The position numbers and the translations under genes are program-made. Shown piece after piece: positions 35,928 to 43,869 of a stretch of 64,000 nt of DNA. The DNA is from JBAXXL01 sp037127915 (GTDB lineage: Bacteria > Bacteroidota > Ignavibacteria > Kapaibacteriales > UBA2268), in contig JBAXXL010000017.1 in NCBI GenBank assembly GCA_037127915.1, positions 17,006-81,005 of the forward strand, given 5' to 3'. The notes beneath the pieces are model-generated. The model was not told where the DNA came from and did no database searches. It was given only the letters and a program-made list of their open reading frames with translations. Positions within the stretch are counted from its first letter, which is position 1. Each line of letters starts with the position of its first letter.

Positions 35928-35952
35928 AGGCGGGTTTTAAACCCGCCTTTTT
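35928..35952 (+). terminator. Terminator after the LRR gene
   Basis: GGCGGGTTT and AAACCCGCC form a 9-bp stem followed by TTTTT. A shorter ACCTTC/GAAGGT inverted repeat precedes it at 35899. The same two hairpin types occur in the same order after pyrI. Confidence 0.7.
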
Positions 35953-35956
35953 ATTC

Positions 35957-36658
35957 TTATTTTATCTCGTATTTCAGAAAGACATTAGCATTTAGCTTGA
36001 TTTTTTTAAAGTCTAATGGCACTGACCCGCCATCCATTGCATCGCTTTTTCGCATATTAGCTACCATCCCATATTCCATGTTTTGATAACTATTTACATA
36101 AGCACCGTCTTCCCTCACATAAATCACATTGCCAATTTTACTGCCAATTGCGTCGAGCAAATATTCGGCTTTTTCCTTAGCCGCTTTCATAGCCATCTTC
36201 CCTACTTCTTTTTTAAATTCTTCAATTTTGGAATGATCGACTCTGATTAGCTGAATATTGGAGATCTTTAAATCTTTCAACTCTTTAAAAACTTTATCCA
36301 TCGTTTGAGCATCGTGCAGGAGTAATTGATAATTCTTCTGTGCATAAACATCGGTGCCGGTAAACCAATTATAATCATACGAGCTCGAGAAATCCAATAC
36401 AGTCAAATCTTTTTTTACATCAATTCCGCATTTCTCCATAGCTTTGGTCATTTTCTGCTCCATATCCTCCAACTCCTTCCTTCCTTTGAATACTTCTTCC
36501 GAAAGATTTATTCTAAAGTAGATTTCGTCCGGTATAATTTCCATTTCGGCCTGACCAGTAACGTCAATGCAGTTTTTTTGAGTTTGCTCAGGATTGTACT
36601 GCGCAAAAAGCGGGGTTGCTAACACGAAGCACATAAGGCTTAATAATACGTTTTTCAT
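35957..36658 (-). CDS. SIMPL-domain (DUF541) periplasmic protein, copy 1
   Basis: 233 residues with signal peptide MKNVLLSLMCFVLATPLFA and the SIMPL/DUF541 body (INLSEEVFKGRKELEDMEQK, VDHSKIEEFKKEVGKMAMKA, AAKEKAEYLLDAIGSKIGNV). Members are periplasmic or outer-membrane proteins of unclear role; in Brucella BP26 they form channel-like oligomers. Its paralogue lies immediately upstream, and 257 bases in the middle of the two genes are identical. The two gene starts also share their upstream ~100 bases, so expression signals were duplicated too. Confidence 0.85.
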   Translation of the reverse strand: MKNVLLSLMCFVLATPLFAQYNPEQTQKNCIDVTGQAEMEIIPDEIYFRINLSEEVFKGRKELEDMEQKMTKAMEKCGIDVKKDLTVLDFSSSYDYNWFTGTDVYAQKNYQLLLHDAQTMDKVFKELKDLKISNIQLIRVDHSKIEEFKKEVGKMAMKAAKEKAEYLLDAIGSKIGNVIYVREDGAYVNSYQNMEYGMVANMRKSDAMDGGSVPLDFKKIKLNANVFLKYEIK

Positions 36659-36777
36659 TTTCGAATCCTCTGAATGTTTTGTAAAATATTGCTAATTTAA
36701 TAACGACAATTCAGAAGTTTTATTTAGTTATCCACTTATTTATTTATATTAACCAAAACAATTGATGGTTAAAGCGA

Positions 36778-37482
36778 CTACTTCTGAATTTCAAATTTTA
36801 CAAAAACATTAGAATTTAATTTGATTTTTTTAAAATCAAGTGGAATGGAATTACCTAAACCGCCAGTGAATTTATTGCCTATATCCATTCCATCAACTCT
36901 TATATTTCGATTTTCACTTGTATAAGTACCGCTTTCGCTCACATAAATCACATTACCAATCTTACTTCCAATTGCGTCGAGCAAATATTCGGCTTTTTCC
37001 TTAGCCGCTTTCATAGCCATCTTCCCTACTTCTTTTTTAAATTCTTCAATTTTGGAATGATCGACTCTGATTAGCTGAATATTGGAGATCTTTAAATCTT
37101 TCAACTCTTTAAAAACTTTATCCATCGTTTGAGCATCGTGCAGGAGTAATTGATAATTCTTCTGTGCATAAACATCGGTGCCGGTAAACCAATTATAATC
37201 ATACGAGCTCGAGAAATCCAATACGGTCAAATCTTTTTTTACATCAATACCGCATTTCTCCATAGCTCTAGTCATTTTCTGTTCCATATCTTCCAATTCC
37301 TTCCTACCTTTGAATACTTCTTCCGAAAGATTTATTCTAAAGTATATTTCGTCCGGTACGACCTCCATTTCGGCAGTTCCATTTACATCAATGCAGTTTT
37401 TTTGAGTAATCTCCGGATTATACTGCGCAAATAGCGGTGTTGCTAATACGAAGCACAAAAGGCTTAATAATACGTTTTTCAT
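36778..37482 (-). CDS. SIMPL-domain (DUF541) periplasmic protein, copy 2
   Basis: 234 residues, same architecture as copy 1 (signal peptide MKNVLLSLLCFVLATPLFA, same SIMPL core). The proteins differ mainly near the N-terminus (ITQKNCIDVNGTAEMEVV against TQKNCIDVTGQAEMEII) and after residue ~183 (SESGTYTSENRNIRVDGMD). The C-terminal loop divergence next to an identical core is explained best by gene conversion of the centre and separate evolution of the ends. Confidence 0.85.
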   Translation of the reverse strand: MKNVLLSLLCFVLATPLFAQYNPEITQKNCIDVNGTAEMEVVPDEIYFRINLSEEVFKGRKELEDMEQKMTRAMEKCGIDVKKDLTVLDFSSSYDYNWFTGTDVYAQKNYQLLLHDAQTMDKVFKELKDLKISNIQLIRVDHSKIEEFKKEVGKMAMKAAKEKAEYLLDAIGSKIGNVIYVSESGTYTSENRNIRVDGMDIGNKFTGGLGNSIPLDFKKIKLNSNVFVKFEIQK

Positions 37483-37585
37483 TTTCGAATTCTCTGAATG
37501 TTTAGTAAAATATTGCTAATTTAATAACGGCAATTCAGAAGTTTTATTTAGTTATCCACTTATTTAAATAATATTAACAAATAAA

Positions 37586-37617
37586 TTTGGATAATTAAAA
37601 AAATACTCGTAATTTTG
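37586..37617 (+). promoter_or_regulatory. rpmB promoter
   Basis: TTTG at 37586-37589 and TAATTTTG at 37610-37617 with 20 bases between them: a full Bacteroidota-type -33/-7 promoter, 47 bases before the ATG. Confidence 0.65.
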
Positions 37618-37664
37618 TAATTCTAATTGATGAAAATTTACGATATATATATATAGGTTTTAAA

Positions 37665-37886
37665 ATGTCAAAAGTATGCGAATTAACAGGTACAACAGTA
37701 AGATATGGCAACAATGTATCTCACGCTAACAATAGAACTCGACGCCGCTGGTTACCGAACTTGCAAAAAAAACGTATTTGGGTAGCTGAAGAAAAAGTAT
37801 GGATTACAGTAAAAGCTACAGCTAAAGCGTTGAAAACATTGGAAAAGAAAGGATTAACCGCAATGATGAAAGATTTGTACAAATAG
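37665..37886 (+). CDS. rpmB: Ribosomal protein bL28
   Basis: Large-subunit ribosomal protein of 73 residues. It shows the usual order: SKVCELTGTTVRYGNNVSHA at the N-terminus, then NNRTRRRWLPNLQKKRIW and VKATAKALKTLEKKG. It lacks the second CxxC of zinc-binding L28 forms. It is monocistronic with its own promoter and a strong terminator; rpmG is not next to it. Confidence 0.96.
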   Translation: MSKVCELTGTTVRYGNNVSHANNRTRRRWLPNLQKKRIWVAEEKVWITVKATAKALKTLEKKGLTAMMKDLYK

Positions 37887-37911
37887 TCCTCATTAATATA
37901 AAGATTTGCTT

Positions 37912-37944
37912 AAAAGCAGAGCCAAATTGGTTCTGCTTTTTTTT
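37912..37944 (+). terminator. rpmB terminator
   Basis: AAAAGCAGAGCCAA pairs with TTGGTTCTGCTTTT (one G-T pair) across a short loop, then a run of eight T. Confidence 0.9.
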
Positions 37945-37961
37945 ATTTATGAATTTTTATA

Positions 37962-37969
37962 TATTTTTG
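37962..37969 (+). promoter_or_regulatory. Candidate promoter of the YD-repeat genes
   Basis: TATTTTTG lies 63 bases before the ATG at 38033 and downstream of an in-frame ATG at 37949. This favours 38033 as the real start. Confidence 0.4.
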
Positions 37970-38032
37970 CATATAATACATTTAATTGTATTAACTTTGT
38001 TTATTGGGTTTTACAAAAACCGAGGATATGAT

Positions 38033-38830
38033 ATGTTAATACGCGCTTTTTTTGTTGTGATGATACTTTTGTTAAACATTGGATGTAATATTTACGCCCA
38101 GGAAGAGCGAACTAATGTTAAGGGTGGTTTTAAAGAATGTGTGATTTATAAAACCGAATATAAATTAGGCAAATTAGATAATGCTTCTCGGTTCAAAGAA
38201 TTGCATTGCTATTATGATTCTACAGGAAAAAAGACTCTTGAATTAAAATATCGTCCGAATAATTATCTCGAATCGAAAGAATATAGTTATTATAATTCCG
38301 ACGGTAGAATTCATACTGTTAAGGGATGTAATGGTGATGATTCATCAAAGTTTCAGTATTATCGATATTATGGTTACGATGATAATGGCAATATAATCCG
38401 GTCAGGTGCCGCTCATTCCGATGTTCGAAACGAAGCTATACAACCAATTTTTGATAAAGAAAGTTTTAAATTTGATAAAAAAGGTAATATAATTGAGAAA
38501 ATTGCCGATAAAAATGTTCATCATCCTTTGAAATTCAATTATAAATATGATAAAAAAGGGAATCAGATTGAAGAAACTATCAAAAGTTCCGATAGCTCAT
38601 TCTTTTCTCGAATATCAAATAAATATGATAAAAATAGAAATATAGTCGAAAAAATAATTTACAAAAAGTATCCGGACCGTGAGAAAGCAAATAACCAAAA
38701 GTTCACATATAAATATGATTCTTACGGAAATATAACTGAAGAAATCCGCTTTTTGTTGAATCTAAAAGAACCTACCGAAAAAAGAGAATATATTTACTTT
38801 CCTAACATTTTAAACAAGGTATCAAAATGA
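38033..38830 (+). CDS. Exported YD-repeat-like protein, copy 1 (265 aa)
   Basis: Start at 38033: GAGGAT stands before it and the protein then begins with a signal peptide (MLIRAFFVVMILLLNIGCNI, ending YAQ). An N-terminal block shared with the next gene (KGGFKECVIYKTEYKLGKLD) is followed by degenerate repeats of the KYDKKGNQIEET type, resembling RHS/YD repeats and YwqK-like antitoxin repeats. Role unknown. The gene overlaps the next by four bases (ATGA), so the two are translationally coupled. Confidence 0.75.
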   Translation: MLIRAFFVVMILLLNIGCNIYAQEERTNVKGGFKECVIYKTEYKLGKLDNASRFKELHCYYDSTGKKTLELKYRPNNYLESKEYSYYNSDGRIHTVKGCNGDDSSKFQYYRYYGYDDNGNIIRSGAAHSDVRNEAIQPIFDKESFKFDKKGNIIEKIADKNVHHPLKFNYKYDKKGNQIEETIKSSDSSFFSRISNKYDKNRNIVEKIIYKKYPDREKANNQKFTYKYDSYGNITEEIRFLLNLKEPTEKREYIYFPNILNKVSK

Positions 38831-39591
38831 AAAGAGCTTTCATTCTCCTAATCCTAACAACTTTTATCGTTCAAATTTCTTGCTTGTACTCTCAAGATAA
38901 ACAAGATTTGGTTAAAGGTGGTTACAAAGAATGTATTGTTTTTAAAACTGAATACAAATTAGGCAAATTAGATAGTGCTTCTCGTTTTAAAGAATTACTT
39001 TGTAATTATGACGCATCGGGAAAAAAGATTCTTCAGATAAGCTACCAACCAAATGGAGTTTTTGAAACAAAAGCGCTATGCTTTTATGACGGCAAAGGAA
39101 GAATTGATACAATCAAATTTTTTCAAAGAGTTGACACCACAGAATTAGCATCATTAGAATACTTTACATATAATGATGATGGTGATTTAATCGAAACAGT
39201 AAAAGCCGGTGGAGACACGCGCCTAATTGATGAAATTAACCCAGCCAAGAAAGCATCATATAAATATAATAAACAAGGTAATGTAATTGAAAAAACATCT
39301 TACCAATTTGATGGCACTCTTGATAACAAATATAAATATAAATACGATAGCAAAGGTAATAAAACCCAGGAATTAATTACTAATTCCGACCGCAAAGTTT
39401 CCTCGCGAATAACATTCAAATATGATAAAAATAGAAATATAATAGAAAAAATCAACTATGTTGAATATGGGCAGAAAATCAATCAAAAATATAAATATAA
39501 ATACGACGACCAAGGTAATGAGACCGAGGAAATTATATATAAAAATCTAAAAGAACCGATTGAAAAAAGAGAGTATATTTATTTGAAATAG
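38827..39591 (+). CDS. Exported YD-repeat-like protein, copy 2 (254 aa)
   Basis: Signal peptide MKRAFILLILTTFIVQISCLY and the shared N-terminal block KGGYKECIVFKTEYKLGKLD, then repeats with the core YKYDSKGNKTQEL and FKYDKNRNIIEKINY, ending EKREYIYLK like the previous gene. The cysteine after the hydrophobic stretch (VQISC) could be a lipobox, so a lipoprotein is possible. It is in operon with the gene before it, and the next paralogue follows after 21 bases. Confidence 0.75.
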   Translation: MKRAFILLILTTFIVQISCLYSQDKQDLVKGGYKECIVFKTEYKLGKLDSASRFKELLCNYDASGKKILQISYQPNGVFETKALCFYDGKGRIDTIKFFQRVDTTELASLEYFTYNDDGDLIETVKAGGDTRLIDEINPAKKASYKYNKQGNVIEKTSYQFDGTLDNKYKYKYDSKGNKTQELITNSDRKVSSRITFKYDKNRNIIEKINYVEYGQKINQKYKYKYDDQGNETEEIIYKNLKEPIEKREYIYLK

Positions 39592-39612
39592 ATTATTTGC
39601 ACAGGTGACATA

Positions 39613-40662
39613 ATGATAAGAGCTATTGTTTTATTAATAATTATAACCTTATTCACACATATTAATTGCTTGTACTCTCAAGACAAGCAAGACGTAGTTA
39701 TTGGTGGTTTTAGAAAATGCACCGTTTATTATTACACTTATAAGTTTGGAAAACTTGATCCTAAATCAAAGGGAAAAAACGAATTTTACAGATACGATCC
39801 TATGGGTAATGTTATTGAGGAAATATGGTACTATGCCGATGGGTCTGTTAGCTCACGATCAACTTACCAATTTAATGAAAAAGACAAAATTGTAGAAAAA
39901 GCTGTATATAAAGATGATGGTACCGTAAATTCCAAAATCAATTATAAATATGATGAGAAATTCAATGTCGTTGAGATATTGTGGTATAATTCTGCCGGTA
40001 CGATTGAATCGAAAATTACAAATAAATATGATACTCTTGGAAATTTGATTGAAGAATTGAAATATCAGATTGACGAAACCGATTATTGGAAAAACACCTA
40101 TCAATTTAATGAGAAAGGAAAATTAATTGCCGCCGTGCGATATAATGCTGATGGATCGGTAGGTTCTAAAGAGACTTACAAATATAATGAAAAAGAAAAT
40201 CTAATAGAGGAATGTAGTTATAATGTTGATGGTTCATTAGAATCTAAAAACGCTTACAATTACGATGAAAATGGTAATATAATTGAAAAGCTAAGATTTA
40301 ATTCTGACGGATCTTTTGGATCGAAGGATACATATAAATATGATGAAAAGGGAAATAAAATAGAAGAAATTTGGTATAATATTGATGATACCATCGGTTC
40401 TAAAAACATTTATAAATATGATGAAAATGGAAACCTGACTGAGGAGTTGTGGTTTAACGCTAACGATTCCGTTGGAACAATGGATACTTTTAAATACGAT
40501 GAGAAAGGAAATAAGATTGAGGAAGTCAAGTATCGCGCAGACAAATCTTTAGATTGGAGATATAAATACAAATACGATGCCCATGGCAATAAAATTGAAA
40601 CTATTGTATATAATAGTTTAGATGAACCCGAAACAAAAATCGAATATATTTACTCAAAGTAG
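39613..40662 (+). CDS. Exported YD-repeat protein, copy 3 (349 aa)
   Basis: Signal peptide MIRAIVLLIIITLFTHINCLY, again with a possible lipobox cysteine, then about eleven regular repeats of 26 residues with consensus YKYDEKGNxIEExxYNxDGS followed by xxSKxx. The regularity suggests an elongated beta-rich rod, as in RHS/YD or MORN-like proteins. In RHS proteins such repeats form a shell around a toxin, but no toxin core or RHS-associated core motif is present here, so a structural or surface role is as likely. Last gene of the three-gene operon. Confidence 0.75.
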   Translation: MIRAIVLLIIITLFTHINCLYSQDKQDVVIGGFRKCTVYYYTYKFGKLDPKSKGKNEFYRYDPMGNVIEEIWYYADGSVSSRSTYQFNEKDKIVEKAVYKDDGTVNSKINYKYDEKFNVVEILWYNSAGTIESKITNKYDTLGNLIEELKYQIDETDYWKNTYQFNEKGKLIAAVRYNADGSVGSKETYKYNEKENLIEECSYNVDGSLESKNAYNYDENGNIIEKLRFNSDGSFGSKDTYKYDEKGNKIEEIWYNIDDTIGSKNIYKYDENGNLTEELWFNANDSVGTMDTFKYDEKGNKIEEVKYRADKSLDWRYKYKYDAHGNKIETIVYNSLDEPETKIEYIYSK

Positions 40663-40664
40663 AA

Positions 40665-40700
40665 TAAAAAACTCGCGTCAAGATAATTCCTAACGCGAGT
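40665..40700 (-). terminator. Terminator of lipoprotein gene copy 1
   Basis: ACTCGCGT and ACGCGAGT form an 8-bp stem; on the minus strand a T-run (A-run 40666-40671 on the plus strand) follows. It lies between convergent genes and may serve the plus-strand YD gene as a stem-loop too. Confidence 0.75.
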
Positions 40701-40725
40701 GAAATTCTAAAATATAGTTACAATA

Positions 40726-41349
40726 CTATTCAGTTACCCATTCATAGATATATCTGTATTCAATAGTCGCAAAAGCTGAAGCTATATTAACTTTAAACGC
40801 CATCTTTACAGGGTTAGCAACATCGGTAGGTTTAGCAATGCTTACCTTTGCAAAAGTTTTCCCGCCATTTCTATTTGCAAAAAGCACCCAACCATTTGTA
40901 CCGACAGAATAGTCGTAAGAATTACTTATTTCCAACATATTACCACCATCGCCTATAGTTTCTGCACCGATAGTATAAAGCGAATCCGCGGTCATATTGC
41001 TTGGTAATGGATCCCAATTGAAGGTCGTTATCCATTTGCGAGCCATTCCAACGCTTGAATCCCTACAAGTATAATTATATTCGTTTCCAAGTAAAGTATA
41101 AATTTTTGTATCATATCCCGTACGTACTACTGTAAAAGTTTCACCATAAGGTATGAAGCCAACTTTTACCCAATCACTCATAGAACCGGATTGGTAGGGA
41201 CTATCAATTTGGTAAGACCACCATATTTCTTTGCCTGTTTGCCTCCAGTAGGAAGTCTTGGTTTTTGGAGTTGTTGGAGTGTCTTCGAAGCAGGAACTAA
41301 GCATTATGGTAATACAAACACTTAGTAAGAGGGCAAGCATTCTTTTCAT
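40726..41349 (-). CDS. Lipoprotein of unknown function, copy 1 (207 aa)
   Basis: Lipoprotein signal MKRMLALLLSVCITIMLSSC with lipobox LSSC at Cys20, then a Pro/Thr-rich linker (EDTPTTPKTKT). The globular part of ~180 residues is rich in Trp and Tyr (YWRQTGKEIWWSYQI, GYDTKIYTLLGNEYNYTC) and ends with YRYIYEWVTE. I do not recognise the family. A paralogue of identical length lies 997 bases away, with 3' and 5' flanks duplicated as well. Confidence 0.7.
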   Translation of the reverse strand: MKRMLALLLSVCITIMLSSCFEDTPTTPKTKTSYWRQTGKEIWWSYQIDSPYQSGSMSDWVKVGFIPYGETFTVVRTGYDTKIYTLLGNEYNYTCRDSSVGMARKWITTFNWDPLPSNMTADSLYTIGAETIGDGGNMLEISNSYDYSVGTNGWVLFANRNGGKTFAKVSIAKPTDVANPVKMAFKVNIASAFATIEYRYIYEWVTE

Positions 41350-41621
41350 AAATACCTCAAATTTAGTTATACTGATGATAGGTTTTATAAATCTCTTTAT
41401 TTAACTATTTATTGATTTTGATTATTACCTATCTAAATTTAATCAAAAATAATAAAAAATAATGTTTCTTTATATTCAATATTTTAACTTTTTTTATTTT
41501 TTTTCGTAATAGCTCAATAAAATAATTTTTTTATTTAATTTTAAGAGTTTTATATGAGACCATTTATAATCTAAATAGCACTTATAAGCAGTATTTTCTT
41601 CAGTATATTCACAAACTAATT

Positions 41622-41656
41622 ACCGAAACAAAAATCTAATTTGTTTACTCAAAGTA
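41622..41656 (+). pseudogene. Remnant of the 3' end of the YD-repeat gene
   Basis: ACCGAAACAAAAATCTAATT and the following TTACTCAAAGTAG match the end of the gene at 39613-40662 (CCCGAAACAAAAATCGAATA, TTACTCAAAGTAG). An in-frame TAA has arisen. It marks the edge of the ~1-kb duplication that made the second lipoprotein gene. Confidence 0.7.
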
Positions 41657-41660
41657 GAAT

Positions 41661-41697
41661 AAAAAAACTCGCATCAAGAATAATTCCTAAAGCGAGT
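41661..41697 (-). terminator. Terminator of lipoprotein gene copy 2
   Basis: ACTCGC and GCGAGT stem, followed on the minus strand by a T-run. It is the duplicated and partly degraded form of the hairpin at 40665. Confidence 0.6.
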
Positions 41698-41722
41698 GAA
41701 ATTCCAAAATATAGTTACACTA

Positions 41723-42346
41723 CTATTCAGTTACCCATTCATATATATATCTATATTCAATAGTGGCATAAGCAGAAGCTATATTTACTTTAAACGCCAT
41801 TTTAACAGGGTTCTCAACATCGGTTGGTTTTGCAATCTTTACCTTTGCAAGGGTTTTTCCGGTATTTCTATAAGCTAACAGTACCCAATCGTTGGTACTG
41901 TTTGCATATTTATAGACATTACTTATTTCCAGCATATTGCCCCCATCGCCTTTTGTTTCTGCACCTAAAGTATAGAGCGAATCCGCAGTCATATTAACCG
42001 GTAATGGATCCCACGAAAAGGTTGTAGAATACTTATTAGCCATTACAACACTCGAATCTAAACAAGTATAATTATATTCGGCTCCAACAAGTTTATAAAC
42101 TTTTGTATCGAATCCGGTACGTACTACAGTAAAAGATGCACCATAAGGAATGGAAGCAACTTTTGCCCATGTACTCAGCGATCCGGACTGATATTGGCTA
42201 TCAATTTGGTAAGACCACCATATTTCTTTACCGGTTTGTTTCCAAAACGACGTTTTTACTTTTGGTTCTGTCGGAGTATCGTCAGAGCAGGAAATAAGAA
42301 TAACTGTAATACATACACTTAACAAGAGAGCAAGAATTCTTTTCAT
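41723..42346 (-). CDS. Lipoprotein of unknown function, copy 2 (207 aa)
   Basis: Signal MKRILALLLSVCITVILISC (lipobox LISC, Cys20), then the same body as copy 1 with scattered substitutions (FWKQTGKEIWWSYQI, ending YRYIYEWVTE). Both copies keep the frame, the Trp/Tyr pattern and the lipobox, which suggests that both are used. Function unknown. Confidence 0.7.
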   Translation of the reverse strand: MKRILALLLSVCITVILISCSDDTPTEPKVKTSFWKQTGKEIWWSYQIDSQYQSGSLSTWAKVASIPYGASFTVVRTGFDTKVYKLVGAEYNYTCLDSSVVMANKYSTTFSWDPLPVNMTADSLYTLGAETKGDGGNMLEISNVYKYANSTNDWVLLAYRNTGKTLAKVKIAKPTDVENPVKMAFKVNIASAYATIEYRYIYEWVTE

Positions 42347-42506
42347 TAATACCTCAATTTCATATATAAGAATGATAGGTTTTATAAATCTATTAATTTA
42401 ATTAATTAATTATAGATATTTAAAATTACTATCTCAATTTGTAGCAAAATTAATAAAAATAATTTTAAATTGGCGCATATTGATCAAAATAAATGGATAT
42501 TAATCA

Positions 42507-42540
42507 TCGTACCCAAACTCCTGTTTGGGTACGAATTTTT
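42507..42540 (+). repeat. Perfect 12-bp hairpin next to the cydA end
   Basis: TCGTACCCAAAC and GTTTGGGTACGA around TCCT, then ATTTTT on the plus strand. It lies just past the cydA stop, but the T-run is on the wrong side for cydA, so its use as a cydA terminator is doubtful. Confidence 0.55.
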
Positions 42541-42543
42541 ATA

Positions 42544-43854
42544 TTAAATTATTTCTTTTTTTATTTGTTTAAACATCAGCCAAATAAAAATGGTAAACAG
42601 TAATAAATATATACAGCTGAATAAAATCACTGAAAATAAAACTTCCCCACCTGAAACAGTTACAGAAATAGCGTCTTTTGTTCGCAGTAATCCATATACA
42701 ATCCAAGGTTGCCGCCCAATTTCAGCTGACATCCACCCTAACTGATTCGATAATTGTGCAAATAGAATACTGAAAACATATGGTATAAGAAGCCATTTCA
42801 TGTTAAATATTTTCCCTCCACGGAATAAAAATAAGCTAAGAGCAGAGATAAATATAAAGAACATTCCAAAAAGAACCATCACATGGTATGTTTGAAATAC
42901 AATATTTACCGGTGGTCTATCCCCTTTCGGATAATCTTTTAGCCCTTTAATAACGGTTTTAGAATCCCAACTGACCAACCAAGAAAGCATACCTGGAAGT
43001 TTAATACCATAAGTAATTTCTTCTTTTTCATTTACCCAACCAATCAAGTACATATCCGCAGGACCAGTCTTGTAATGTCCTTCTAACGCGGCTAATTTTG
43101 TTGGTTGATATCTCGCAACTCCATTTGCACTTGTATGTCCGGTATATAATTGAAATAATGATGCTATAAACAGCACTACGACACTGATTTTCAAAGCTCG
43201 TTTAGCGGATTCTACATTTATTTTTTTTAATAAGTGATAGGCTGAAACTGCCGCAACCAAGCATGCACCTGTTATCCATGCCGCCGATAATGTGTGAGTC
43301 AACCGTTCGACTGTCGAAGGATTGAAAACCATTGCCCAGAAATCTGTTATCTCCGCCCTAGCAAAATTTCCATTTGTAACAATGTGATAACCTGATGGTG
43401 TTTGTTGCCAGGAATTAGCCACAATAATCCAAAGAGCAGATAAATGTGCTCCCAAAGCTACCATTATAGTGGAAAAGAAGTGCATTCGAGGGCTAACTTT
43501 TTTCCAACCGAAGACTAATACAGCTAAAAAAGCTGATTCCAAAAAGAAGGCAAAAAGACCTTCTGCGGCAAGAGGACTGCCAAAAACGTCACCAACAAAG
43601 CGGCTGTATTGCGACCAGTTAGTTCCGAACTGTAATTCCATAACAAATCCGGATGCTACTCCAAATCCAAAAATCAGGGCAAATATCTTTACCCAAAATT
43701 TGGTTAGTTTTTCGTATAAAGGATTCTTTGTTTTTAAAAATATCCCTTCCATAATTACCAGCAAAATGCCTAAGCCAATGCTCATTGGTGGAAATATGTA
43801 GTGATAACCAACAGTTATTGCAAACTGAATTCTAGAAAGTATAATTGGATCCAT
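42544..43854 (-). CDS. cydA: Cytochrome bd-type quinol oxidase subunit I
   Basis: Membrane subunit of the bd oxidase that oxidises quinol and reduces O2. The 436 residues are typical of the short-Q-loop form. Seen: axial His18 (VGYHYIFPPMSIG), WKKVSPRMHFFSTIMVALGA, the Q-loop QPTKLAALEGHYKT with the conserved Lys and Glu, and the signature GRQPWIVYGLLRT. Nine or so membrane segments are visible. No cydB lies within the window on either side. The gene starts 15 bases after the K+ channel gene, so they form an operon. Confidence 0.9.
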   Translation of the reverse strand: MDPIILSRIQFAITVGYHYIFPPMSIGLGILLVIMEGIFLKTKNPLYEKLTKFWVKIFALIFGFGVASGFVMELQFGTNWSQYSRFVGDVFGSPLAAEGLFAFFLESAFLAVLVFGWKKVSPRMHFFSTIMVALGAHLSALWIIVANSWQQTPSGYHIVTNGNFARAEITDFWAMVFNPSTVERLTHTLSAAWITGACLVAAVSAYHLLKKINVESAKRALKISVVVLFIASLFQLYTGHTSANGVARYQPTKLAALEGHYKTGPADMYLIGWVNEKEEITYGIKLPGMLSWLVSWDSKTVIKGLKDYPKGDRPPVNIVFQTYHVMVLFGMFFIFISALSLFLFRGGKIFNMKWLLIPYVFSILFAQLSNQLGWMSAEIGRQPWIVYGLLRTKDAISVTVSGGEVLFSVILFSCIYLLLFTIFIWLMFKQIKKEII

Positions 43855-43869
43855 AATAGTTCTTGAAAA

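Larger units (their letters stand above)
41350..41722. other. 373-bp gap with duplication remnants
   Basis: It contains the leader of the lipoprotein gene copy 1, a remnant of the 3' end of the third YD gene (41622-41656) and the duplicated terminator (41661-41697). Confidence 0.6.

Noticed and set aside
36326..37434. Two similar plus-strand frames opposite the SIMPL genes
   Set aside because: Their similarity simply mirrors the paralogous genes on the other strand, including the identical tract.
39613..40662. RHS toxin gene
   Set aside because: YD-like repeats are present, but the protein is short, ends in the repeat and has no RHS core motif or variable toxin tip.
42507..42540. Strong terminator of cydA
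   Set aside because: The T-run is on the plus strand; on the minus strand the hairpin is followed by mixed sequence.
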